14,798 nt of DNA from TMED69 sp036130055 (GTDB lineage Bacteria > Pseudomonadota > Gammaproteobacteria > Ga0077536). Positions within the stretch are counted from its first letter, which is position 1. Every line of letters begins with the position of its first letter. Below the pieces are notes generated by a model. That model saw only the letters and a program-made list of their open reading frames with translations, was not told the origin of the DNA and made no database searches. This document shows, piece after piece, positions 7,077-14,308 of this stretch. The position numbers and the translations under genes were made by a program. The stretch spans positions 1 to 14,798 of the forward strand of contig JAYYOR010000024.1 in NCBI GenBank assembly GCA_036130055.1, in the 5' to 3' direction.

Positions 7077-9933
7077 CAATCTTCTCCTTAGAGGGCTCGC
7101 TTAACCCTAGAATATTCTTGGAAAATTTTCTGTCATAAAAAATTCTAGCAATGAACCATATTAGGAACACAAGTAAAAGACCGAGACCATAAGTTGCAAA
7201 TTCAACATAAATCATAGAATCAATAGACAAAGAGGGTAATGTTTCAACAAACTGATTTCTCCCTCTTATTTTTAGCAAATCTATATCTGTTAAATTCCAG
7301 TCAATTAGATTTTCAATCAAATCTAAAGATTTTGTGTATCTCGAACCAATAGATGACGATAATAGGTTTACCACAGGATCTGATACGAAATTATTCGAAG
7401 AAATTATAGTAAGGTGAGGATTTAAGTTAGAACTTAAGAGAATTTTTTTATCATCGGAGGCTATTTTCTTTTCTAAGTCCCGCCTATCTTGTTCTGGTAG
7501 TTTGTTGAAGTAGGATTTGAAGGGCCCACTGACTATAACACCCATATTCGAAGGTTCTTTTTTAATTTGAGTATCAAATCCTGAATCAGGATACTTCTGA
7601 AAATCTGGCTGTATACTTTTTGATTTTGAAATCCATGACTGGTTAGATGAACTCAAAAAAAATCGACTATCGTCTTCCGTATTTGTACCAGATATAATTA
7701 TAGGTGATGCCCAGGTAATGGTGGCTTGATCTAATCCTTGATTTATATCTTGCGAGCTTTCGAGGACATCTTGTCTTATATCAACAAAAAAAGGATAGTC
7801 AATTAATCGCGTCTCTCTAATTGTATATCCACCCAGATCTCTATCCACCGGAACTGGGAATGCACTATTTTTTTTATCTAGGACTAATGCTTCTTTGATT
7901 TCGATTCCATTATGAAGCAACCAATTTTTTAGACCACTTTCATATGGAATGATTGATAAATTATCATCTTCAGAAGAGATATCGAAAGGTGCAGTAAATA
8001 TAATTACACCTCCCCCTTTCATAAGAAATTGATCAATGGCAAAAATCATGTCAGACGATAATTTCTTTGGCGCTACTAACAAAAGCACATCAACAGCATC
8101 TTCGACGGTACTACTCGAATTATCCAGTTCTGAAATTAAATACGATTCCTCAAGGCGACTTCTTAATTGAAAAAATTGGGACGAAAGAGAGTTTAACTCC
8201 GAATCCATATTAGAACCAGTTATAAGACCGATTGTCTTTTGACCAATATTTAGACGTTTCTTGAGTACTTCATCAACAATTCGATCAATGTCTTTATCGA
8301 TCATTTTTAGAGACAATGGAATATCGACATGCTTATCACCCACACTCGCAGACAAATAAAACCATACCCGGCTAGGGTTGGTCGGGTCGTAAATCAATGG
8401 TTGATAACCGTATCTACTGAACAATTCCTGTTTAAACGATTCATCTTCTTTTCCAGGGTCAATAATTTTAAACTCATACTTTTTATCGTCGTCTTTGCTT
8501 TTATTAAGAAAGAAATCTATCATTCTCATTTTAAGGTCTTTTAGTTGGTTGGGAAGACTAGCATCTTCAGAAAAATAACCCGTTACCATAATTGGTTTGT
8601 CAACTAATTCTGCAATATTTTTTGAACTTTGATGCCTTTCAATCACATTCCGAATCGCTTTTGAAATGTCATATTCAGGGTTTCTCAAGTAAACAGAAAT
8701 ATCATCTTCGCTCATTGCTTTTACCTGTATCAAGTCTTCGAATGACAAAACCTCATATTGATTTTCAATTTTTATCAGCAGGTTAAAGTAAGAATTTACA
8801 ACTGACGCCTGATATCTATCTGCAAATTGAAAGGGGGTAGGATTAATCGAGTACTTCTCATTCGCCTCTCTTTCAAGCTCTGGAAAATTAATCGGATCAA
8901 AGAACTCGACAATCACCTTTCCGTCGCCAATTATTTTATACTCTTCAAGTAAATCTTCTATTCTGGGCACCAGAGGTGCTAATAACGGGTGCGTAACTTC
9001 ACTAAAATAACCTCGGACAAGTATCGGCCGGTTTGCCTTTTTTATATAGTTTCTGCTTGCATCAGAAAGGGAATAATACTTATCTTCCGTCAGGTCGAAC
9101 CTAAAAAATGCTAATGAAGAAGTTATAGCAAAAGAAGCGAGCAAATTGAGGACAATCAAGAAACCTATTTGATTCGATTCTGCAAATATCTTCTGTCTCC
9201 ATTTTAATTTTGCAAATCTATATTGAGATTTATTTAATGCAATAAATGTAATTTGTAAAAATACTATTGTAAAAATTAGGTAATAGAGCAAATCGGCAAT
9301 ATCAATAACACCCCTACTGATAGAAGTGAAATGCGTCAATGGAGAAATCATTGCTAAATATGACCCTGCTTGGCCTAGTAGAGTGTTAATGGAGTCGACA
9401 CCAACTGCGTAAAAACTTGCAAGAACAGTAAGAGAAAAAAGCAAGCTGGTTATCTGTCTTTTAAATAAAATACTAGCCCATAATCCAAAAGCGATATATG
9501 ACATTCCTACTAAAACACTCGCAAGATAACCACACAGAATTACAAACCAATCAAGGTGGCCAATGAAACTTAAAAGCAGCGGAACAATAATCGTCGTCGC
9601 GATTGCGATAGAGCTCACAAAGGTACATGCAAAAAATTTCCCGATAATCAACCAAAAATTTGCGGTGCTAGATGTGAGAAGTAGCTCTATGGTTCCGCTT
9701 CTTCTCTCCTCAGTCCACATTTTCATAGTAATGGCGCTCGATAAAAAAATAAGGTAAAGAGGCATTGACTCAAATAGAGGACGCACATCCATAATATTTC
9801 TCGAAAAAAATTGCTCGATCCAAAAAAAATTGAAAATAATCACGCCTAAGAAGGTGCCAAAAAAAATAAGGCAAGAAGAACTCCTAAGAAACAGATTCAA
9901 TTCTTTCTCACAGATAGCGTATGCTCTACGCAC
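7069..9933 (-). CDS. ABC-2 permease fused to GldG-type auxiliary protein
   Basis: A 954-residue inner-membrane component of an ABC system. Residues 1-235 form an ABC-2/GldF-type permease with about six membrane segments and the typical cytoplasmic motif MWTEERRSGTIELLLTS (72-88). A further membrane segment (about 255-275) leads into a GldG-type periplasmic domain that begins FDLTEDKYYSLSDASRNYI (279-297) and continues with LVRGYFSE and a VEFFDP strand. The middle contains VDVLLLVAPKKLSSDMIFAIDQFLMKGGGVIIF-like sequence of the ABC auxiliary domain. A last membrane segment lies near 912-930. GTG at 9933 has GGGAGA six bases upstream and overlaps the ATPase gene by 8 bases. GldF and GldG are named for Flavobacterium gliding, but fused homologues occur in non-gliding proteobacteria, where the substrate is unknown. 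I do not infer gliding. Confidence 0.88.
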   Translation of the reverse strand: MRRAYAICEKELNLFLRSSSCLIFFGTFLGVIIFNFFWIEQFFSRNIMDVRPLFESMPLYLIFLSSAITMKMWTEERRSGTIELLLTSSTANFWLIIGKFFACTFVSSIAIATTIIVPLLLSFIGHLDWFVILCGYLASVLVGMSYIAFGLWASILFKRQITSLLFSLTVLASFYAVGVDSINTLLGQAGSYLAMISPLTHFTSISRGVIDIADLLYYLIFTIVFLQITFIALNKSQYRFAKLKWRQKIFAESNQIGFLIVLNLLASFAITSSLAFFRFDLTEDKYYSLSDASRNYIKKANRPILVRGYFSEVTHPLLAPLVPRIEDLLEEYKIIGDGKVIVEFFDPINFPELEREANEKYSINPTPFQFADRYQASVVNSYFNLLIKIENQYEVLSFEDLIQVKAMSEDDISVYLRNPEYDISKAIRNVIERHQSSKNIAELVDKPIMVTGYFSEDASLPNQLKDLKMRMIDFFLNKSKDDDKKYEFKIIDPGKEDESFKQELFSRYGYQPLIYDPTNPSRVWFYLSASVGDKHVDIPLSLKMIDKDIDRIVDEVLKKRLNIGQKTIGLITGSNMDSELNSLSSQFFQLRSRLEESYLISELDNSSSTVEDAVDVLLLVAPKKLSSDMIFAIDQFLMKGGGVIIFTAPFDISSEDDNLSIIPYESGLKNWLLHNGIEIKEALVLDKKNSAFPVPVDRDLGGYTIRETRLIDYPFFVDIRQDVLESSQDINQGLDQATITWASPIIISGTNTEDDSRFFLSSSNQSWISKSKSIQPDFQKYPDSGFDTQIKKEPSNMGVIVSGPFKSYFNKLPEQDRRDLEKKIASDDKKILLSSNLNPHLTIISSNNFVSDPVVNLLSSSIGSRYTKSLDLIENLIDWNLTDIDLLKIRGRNQFVETLPSLSIDSMIYVEFATYGLGLLLVFLIWFIARIFYDRKFSKNILGLSEPSKEKIGE

Positions 9934-10876
9934 GAGTATTCTCCCTTTCTTCTGTTGGCTTGTTAAAAATTAATTCCAAACCTCTCTGATCAGGGCTAAT
10001 CTCGTATATCTCTGCTCCTGACTGAACCGTCTGTCTGACAATTGTTGCAATTTCTTGATCAAGGTCATTGCCTGATTTAATGGTAATTAATATTTGTTTT
10101 TTTTTCTTAGATGGATTCTTTGTTTCCACATTCTCAATAACGGCGCTGTTGTCAAAAAAAGATAACAATGTTTGTGGTAGTTTATTAACTATTAAATTTA
10201 TTTTTCGAGTGCTAGTAAATTCATCCATTTCTTGATCGAGTATTTTTTTTCCTGAGTCCAGAACCACCACTCTATCACACAGTGCTTCTACCTCATTTAA
10301 AATATGTGTTGATACAAGCACGGCAATTTTTGCAGTTTTTAGGTCTCTTATTAGATTACGAATTTGTATTACCTGACTTGGATCCAAGCCGTTCGTAGGT
10401 TCATCCAGAATTAATATCCTTGGCTGATGAATCAGGGCTTGGGCTATCCCTACCCTTTGCTTGAATCCTTTAGACAATTCAAATACAGAGACACCTAACT
10501 TAGCTTCAAGTCCTGTCTTATTAACCGCTTCAGATAAAAATCTCAGCCTCTCTTTCTTTGGGACGCCTCGAATATCAGCAACAAATAGTAGATAATCCAA
10601 GACTGACATTTCGTCATAAATAACATTATTTTCTGGAAGATAACCAATTTTTCTTTGGATGAAGTTATTGTTTCCCTGCCAGAGCTCGTCTCCGTCTAAA
10701 TAAACCTTCCCAACAGTAGGATGCATAAATCCAGTGAGTACCCGCATCAATGTGCTTTTTCCTGCTCCATTTTTTCCAAGCAAGCCTACTATCTCACCAG
10801 AAAAGATATCAATAGAGACATCTTTTAAAGCCCTAAAATCAGCATAGTCATGTGTAATAGAGTAAGCCCTCAACAT
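9926..10876 (-). CDS. ABC transporter ATP-binding protein (GldA-like)
   Basis: Cytoplasmic ATPase that drives the permease-GldG fusion encoded just after it. The 316-residue product has Walker A GKNGAGKST (34-42), a Q-loop region near 74-80 (QRKIGYLPEN), signature LSKGFKQR (134-141), Walker B ILILDEP (154-160), D-loop GLD and H-loop STH (His191). A C-terminal extension of about 100 residues, with the lysine run PSKKKKQ, is typical of drug- or Gld-type ATPases. I prefer ATG at 10876 to TTG at 10891. GGGGA lies eight bases before the ATG, and MLRAYSITHDY matches the normal family N-terminus. It is the first gene of a three-gene overlapping operon and is divergent from the acyltransferase-like cassette. 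Confidence 0.94.
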   Translation of the reverse strand: MLRAYSITHDYADFRALKDVSIDIFSGEIVGLLGKNGAGKSTLMRVLTGFMHPTVGKVYLDGDELWQGNNNFIQRKIGYLPENNVIYDEMSVLDYLLFVADIRGVPKKERLRFLSEAVNKTGLEAKLGVSVFELSKGFKQRVGIAQALIHQPRILILDEPTNGLDPSQVIQIRNLIRDLKTAKIAVLVSTHILNEVEALCDRVVVLDSGKKILDQEMDEFTSTRKINLIVNKLPQTLLSFFDNSAVIENVETKNPSKKKKQILITIKSGNDLDQEIATIVRQTVQSGAEIYEISPDQRGLELIFNKPTEERENTRA

Positions 10877-10930
10877 ATTATCAGTCCCCAAATACTAAAG
10901 TGAAGTAGCAATACATTATTGAATTGCGTG

Positions 10931-10975
10931 AAATATTGATATTCTAAAACCAAAAATATTCTACAAGCAATATTT
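10931..10975. promoter_or_regulatory. Operator-like repeats in divergent spacer
   Basis: Two 8-base arms, AAATATTG (10931-10938) and CAATATTT (10968-10975), form a perfect inverted repeat with a 29-base gap. Between them ATATTCTA occurs twice in direct orientation (10939-10946 and 10956-10963), 17 bases apart start to start. For the ABC operon, TTGCTT (10970-10965, minus strand) and TAGAAT (10946-10941) with an 18-base spacer form a plausible promoter that would lie inside the repeat. Repressor binding here is possible but unproved, and the AT richness weakens the case. Confidence 0.35.
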
Positions 10976-11000
10976 TCCAGAAACTTTCATAAAAAAACTC

Positions 11001-11006
11001 TACAAT
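11001..11006 (+). promoter_or_regulatory. Possible -10 element for the acyltransferase cassette
   Basis: TACAAT matches five of six bases of the -10 consensus and sits 36 bases before the ATG at 11043. That leaves a leader of about 30 bases containing AAGGAAA. No good -35 is seen at 16-18 bases upstream, so this is only a candidate. Confidence 0.35.
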
Positions 11007-11042
11007 AATCACTAGCCTCAAATTTTTAAAGGAAACTTGTTG

Positions 11043-12194
11043 ATGGTAAAAAAAATAGAAATTCGTCCTATCGAAAATAAACGTGACCTCCAGAGTTTTC
11101 TTAAAGTAACAGATTATGTGTACAGTGAATCGGATAATTGGTGCAAGCCTATAAACATAGAGAGACGTATTGCCCTCTCGAAAAATCAGCCAATATTTGA
11201 ACATCTAATCTGGTCAGGATGGGTAGGGTATATCGATGGTATTCCATCTGGAAGAATTACAGCTCAAATAGACAATCTTTTTAAAGGAGATGGTGAATCT
11301 AAAACAGGATTTATCGGTTTTTTTGAAGCAGTTGACAACGCCCTCCTAATTAGGAAATTATTTTCCGCTGCAGAAGCGTGGCTAGAAAAACGGTCTGTCA
11401 AAAAGGTAGTAGGACCATTCAGCTTTAACATAAATCAAGAGGTTGGCCTTCTGTTAGAGGGTTTTGACACACCACCATATATAATGATGCCCAATGGAAA
11501 AAAATATTACAAAACTGCTTTTGAAAAAAACGGATATGCAAAATCAATGGACACTTATAGTTTTGATATAGCCGCTAAATTCGAGCCACCACCTTTAATG
11601 CAGAAATTAATCAAAAAATTGCCAGACGACTTGCAAGTCAGGGCCTTAGACAAAAAAAGAGTCAAAGAGGAACTTTCGGTTCTCTGCGACATATTTAATG
11701 ATGCCTGGAGCGATAACTGGGGTTTCATTCCGTTTACGCATAGAGAGTTCCAACATTTGGGGAGTGAGATGCTAAAAATTATCCCTACAAACTTCATTCA
11801 AATTGCGGAATTAGATAGGAAGCCAGTAGCTTTCATCGCACTCATTCCGAATATAAATCCTATTATTCATTCACTTAATGGGAAATTATTACCTTTCGGA
11901 TGGTTGAAACTTCTGCTCAATCTTAAATGGAAGTATCCTTCTCAAGCAAGAATCCCGTTGATGGGTGTAAGGAAAAAATACCATGATACAAAATTAGGTC
12001 CGGGACTCGCATTGAAAGTTGTAGATTCACTAAGAAAACCTGGTATATCTAAAGGTGTCGAAACTGTTGAAATGTCGTGGATTCTTGAAAACAATAGCGC
12101 TATGCGGAACATAATAAAAATTCTTGGCGGCGTGAGAACAAAAACCTATCGTATTTTTGAAAAGAATTTAGTAAAAGACGATGAAATTATATAA
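11043..12194 (+). CDS. GNAT-fold acyltransferase-like protein (bCerS-type family candidate)
   Basis: A 383-residue cytosolic protein, probably a large GNAT-superfamily N-acyltransferase. The N-terminal half has a family-type string: SDNWCKPINIERRIAL (30-45), GRITAQIDNLF (70-80), TGFIGFFEAVDN (88-99), VVGPFSFNINQEVGLLLEGFD (122-142, one block) and PPYIMMPNGKKYYKTAFEKNGY. The C-terminal half ends in a GNAT-like core: MGVRKKYHDTKLGPGLALKVV (307-327), resembling the acyl-CoA pyrophosphate loop, then WILENNSAMRNIIKILGG (346-363). From memory, this architecture matches a family that includes the Caulobacter bacterial ceramide synthase; no alignment was run. ATG at 11043 has AAGGA nine bases upstream and is preferred to TTG at 11037. 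It overlaps the next gene by 14 bases. Substrate unknown. Confidence 0.7.
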   Translation: MVKKIEIRPIENKRDLQSFLKVTDYVYSESDNWCKPINIERRIALSKNQPIFEHLIWSGWVGYIDGIPSGRITAQIDNLFKGDGESKTGFIGFFEAVDNALLIRKLFSAAEAWLEKRSVKKVVGPFSFNINQEVGLLLEGFDTPPYIMMPNGKKYYKTAFEKNGYAKSMDTYSFDIAAKFEPPPLMQKLIKKLPDDLQVRALDKKRVKEELSVLCDIFNDAWSDNWGFIPFTHREFQHLGSEMLKIIPTNFIQIAELDRKPVAFIALIPNINPIIHSLNGKLLPFGWLKLLLNLKWKYPSQARIPLMGVRKKYHDTKLGPGLALKVVDSLRKPGISKGVETVEMSWILENNSAMRNIIKILGGVRTKTYRIFEKNLVKDDEII

Positions 12195-12957
12195 TACACA
12201 AATATCGGCAATCGTACTTGCCGGCGAACGCCCTGAAAGGCATTCAGCAGATGAAAAATTTGGACCGTTTACTCCCGTAGGTGGAAAATGCGCAATAGAC
12301 TATGTATTAGAAACGATCCAGGGTTCGAATATAATTAATAACGTAATTGTTGTGGCAGATAAAAGCAAAGAACAATTAATTTTAAATAATGTCAAAGAAA
12401 AGAAAAAAATAAAAATTATCGAGCCCGAAGTGGGGCCGAGCCTAAGCGCATACAAAGCCTTCGATCATTTAAATACTCCTTGCTTATTAACATCAGGTGA
12501 TCACCCGTTATTAAAACAAAAAACAGTCGAATTTTTTTTCAAGAAATCTCAAGAAGAGGAGATTGATTTAACGATTGGTTTAGTTCCACATAAACTCCTT
12601 TTAGATAATAACATAATCGGAAAAAGAACATTGTACAAGTTTCGAGATGGTCACTTTTGTGGAGCAAATTTATTTTTCTTTAAGACAAGTAAAGCAAGAA
12701 AAATCCTTCACTTATGGAACAAAATTGAAGGGGCCAGGAAAAAACCTTGGAAAATAATCAATTATTTTGGAATAATCTATTTGATAACCTATCTTTTAGG
12801 ACTGTTAAGTAGTGTCGATGCGCAAAAACATCTTAGTCGAAAAGCCGGTCTAAGAATTAAGTTTATAAAACTGAATTGCTTTGAGGCGGCAATTGATCTC
12901 GATTCCTCAAAAGATTATTCACTCATAAAGAAACTAATTCGGGGGGATCTAAAATGA
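12181..12957 (+). CDS. MobA-like nucleotidyltransferase family protein, divergent
   Basis: A 258-residue GT-A-fold protein of the NTP-transferase type, which would join a nucleotide to a phosphorylated small molecule. The N-terminal strand and loop read ISAIVLAGERPERH (8-21), then FGPFTPVGGKCAIDYVLE (27-44). The family's usual GGxSxRMG loop is replaced, but a lysine at the expected activation position (Lys36) remains. TSGDHPLL (104-111) corresponds to the metal-binding Asp strand of MobA-like enzymes. AAIDLDSSKDYSLI (236-249) corresponds to the common C-terminal VDTPEDL element. A hydrophobic stretch (about 192-211, INYFGIIYLITYLLGLLSSV) may dock the protein on the membrane. It starts inside the previous gene with no clear Shine-Dalgarno, so coupling is likely. 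The substrate is unknown, and molybdopterin chemistry is not supported by the neighbours. Confidence 0.72.
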   Translation: MKLYNTQISAIVLAGERPERHSADEKFGPFTPVGGKCAIDYVLETIQGSNIINNVIVVADKSKEQLILNNVKEKKKIKIIEPEVGPSLSAYKAFDHLNTPCLLTSGDHPLLKQKTVEFFFKKSQEEEIDLTIGLVPHKLLLDNNIIGKRTLYKFRDGHFCGANLFFFKTSKARKILHLWNKIEGARKKPWKIINYFGIIYLITYLLGLLSSVDAQKHLSRKAGLRIKFIKLNCFEAAIDLDSSKDYSLIKKLIRGDLK

Positions 12958-13685
12958 CGCCATATATTAGAAATTTGATCCATCAATCTGGAAAAAGGCT
13001 ACTTCGATATTTTGGCGAATTCCAAGCTAAACATTCACTATTGCCATGCACACCTTTCTTAGAAAACCGTCATTTTCAGTGCGCAAATATATTAGAAAAG
13101 AATTGGAAGAAAATTTACGAAGAATTTGACCAAGTATGGAGTCAGCCCACTGACATACCTTCGTTTCACCAAATATCTCCCGACCAAAAAAGAATTTCAA
13201 AAGGAAATAAATGGAAAACGTTTGCTTTATTTATCTTTGGTAACAAAGTCGAAGAAAATTGCCAACAATGTCCTGAAACTACAAATATTTTACATAGTAT
13301 CGACGGACTACAAAATGCCTGGTTTTCAATTCTAGCCCCTGGCTACAAAATTCCACCACACAAGGGACCGACACGAGCGCTGATTCGCTGTCACTTAGGA
13401 TTACTGATCCCTTCTGACAAACATGCTTGTTGGATTCGAGTAGGCCAGGAGAGAAAGTATTGGGAAGAGGGAAGTTGTATGTTTTTCGACGACACTTTTG
13501 AACACGAAGTTGAAAATAATACTGCCGAATATCGCGCGGTATTATTCATTGACTTAGATAGACCGATGGATGCTGTAGGAAAAGTTTTTAACAAACTGCT
13601 TCTCTCTATTGTAAAATCGAGCCATTATGTAAAAGATCCCTTGAAAAATTTGAGTATTTGGAACGCTAAACTTCGAAAAAAGTAG
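12954..13685 (+). CDS. Aspartyl/asparaginyl beta-hydroxylase-family 2OG oxygenase
   Basis: A 243-residue Fe(II)/2-oxoglutarate-dependent oxygenase of the Asp_Arg_Hydrox family, which also contains the lipid hydroxylases LpxO and OlsC. Family landmarks appear in order: WKTFALFIFGNKVEENCQQC (87-106), AWFSILAPGYKIPPHKGPT (122-140), RALIRCHLGLLIP (141-153), YWEEGSCMFFDDTFEHEVEN (169-188) and YRAVLFIDLDRP (193-204). By comparison with mammalian AspH, His136 and His184 are the iron ligands, and Arg145, His147 and Arg194 are in the 2-oxoglutarate site; all are present. There is no signal peptide, so it acts in the cytoplasm. The start overlaps the previous stop (ATGA, 12954-12957) with GGGGGGA just upstream, so it is the third gene of the cassette. 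Protein or lipid substrate cannot be told from sequence; context favours a lipid. Confidence 0.9.
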   Translation: MTPYIRNLIHQSGKRLLRYFGEFQAKHSLLPCTPFLENRHFQCANILEKNWKKIYEEFDQVWSQPTDIPSFHQISPDQKRISKGNKWKTFALFIFGNKVEENCQQCPETTNILHSIDGLQNAWFSILAPGYKIPPHKGPTRALIRCHLGLLIPSDKHACWIRVGQERKYWEEGSCMFFDDTFEHEVENNTAEYRAVLFIDLDRPMDAVGKVFNKLLLSIVKSSHYVKDPLKNLSIWNAKLRKK

Positions 13686-13695
13686 AATAGATAAA

Positions 13696-13722
13696 TTTTT
13701 TAAGGATTGGCTTCTTAAGAAA
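13696..13722. terminator. Possible bidirectional hairpin between convergent genes
   Basis: TTTTTTAAG-type sequence (13696-13704) can pair with CTTAAGAAA (13714-13722) over nine positions, including one G-T pair, around a 9-base loop. It lies just after the oxygenase stop and 24 bases past the LptA-like stop on the other strand. The stem is AT-rich and the following T-tract is short on both strands, so termination strength is doubtful. Confidence 0.3.
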
Positions 13723-13745
13723 AGCAATTACTGCACTGTTGGTAT

Positions 13746-14264
13746 TCATCTGTCAGAAACGAATTTAATTCTCGATCCTTTGGTTTTAGCTCCACGTGTT
13801 TTTAAATCGTAGAAAATTTTTTCCGCTGCCAAAATTTTTGAATTTGATTCATAGCGCGCTTTCCCAACTAACTCTAATTTATTGTTTCTAAGATCTAAAA
13901 TTAATTGCTCAGCAGAGCCTAACGATTCACCAAATTGACTATGAATATCTGTTTTGATTATCGCTGGATTTCCATTAATGATTATCTCATCGGAATTATC
14001 TATCGCACCTTTCAAAATTCCAAAATCCCCACTAATTTGCCATTCATCTCCAAAAATAGAAACTTTTCCTTTAAAAATCAATTTTTCATCTGGTTTTTTT
14101 ACTACTGAATCAGCTTTTATTCGAATTTCGTTTGCGCCATGCTCTTTTTTTGCCTCAACCGCGCACGCATCTAAAATGTCGAGGTTAAGTCCAAAAAAGA
14201 GAATAATCGCAAACCATTTAAAGGTTTTATCGATATTGAAAAAGGAGTAGAATTTCAATGTCAT
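13746..14264 (-). CDS. lptA: LptA/OstA-like periplasmic LPS-transport protein
   Basis: LptA forms the beta-jellyroll bridge that carries LPS across the periplasm from LptC to LptD. The product is about 172 residues. A signal peptide has its hydrophobic core at about 17-30 (WFAIILFFGLNLDIL) and a likely cleavage site after DACA. The OstA-N repeat then shows the normal pattern: NEIRIKADSVV, FKGKVSIFGDEWQISGD, IIINGNPAII, SAEQLILDLRNNKLELVGKA and ILAAEKIFYDLKTRGAKTKGS. ATG at 14264 is chosen. A TTG at 14297 would add 11 residues before the signal peptide and overlap the divergent lptF start. No clear Shine-Dalgarno precedes the ATG. Usually lptA sits with lptC and lptB; here it is alone and faces away from an lptF-like gene, so it could be a paralogue. 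Confidence 0.78.
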   Translation of the reverse strand: MTLKFYSFFNIDKTFKWFAIILFFGLNLDILDACAVEAKKEHGANEIRIKADSVVKKPDEKLIFKGKVSIFGDEWQISGDFGILKGAIDNSDEIIINGNPAIIKTDIHSQFGESLGSAEQLILDLRNNKLELVGKARYESNSKILAAEKIFYDLKTRGAKTKGSRIKFVSDR

Positions 14265-14308
14265 AATTAAAGTTAATTCATTGTACCTATGACTCAAATC
14301 ATTGATAA
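14262..14308. promoter_or_regulatory. Interlocked divergent promoters for lptA-like and lptF-like genes
   Basis: On the minus strand, TTATCA (14308-14303) and TACAAT (14285-14280) are 17 bases apart and would start transcription a few bases before the lptA-like ATG. This places the promoter within the lptF 5' end. On the plus strand, TG-T-CATAAT (14259-14267) is an extended -10 and would start about 15 bases before the lptF-like ATG. Both give very short leaders. These are consensus matches read by eye. Confidence 0.35.

Noticed and set aside
10944..11204. An 86-residue minus-strand open frame across the divergent spacer
   Set aside because: It is antisense to the start of the acyltransferase-like gene, rich in Phe and Tyr from A-rich DNA, and has no ribosome binding site.
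11555..11797. An 80-residue minus-strand open frame
   Set aside because: It is antisense to the interior of the acyltransferase-like gene, with no supporting features.
13954..14250. A 98-residue plus-strand open frame
   Set aside because: It is antisense to the LptA-like gene, which has a signal peptide and the OstA pattern; the plus-strand frame has neither.
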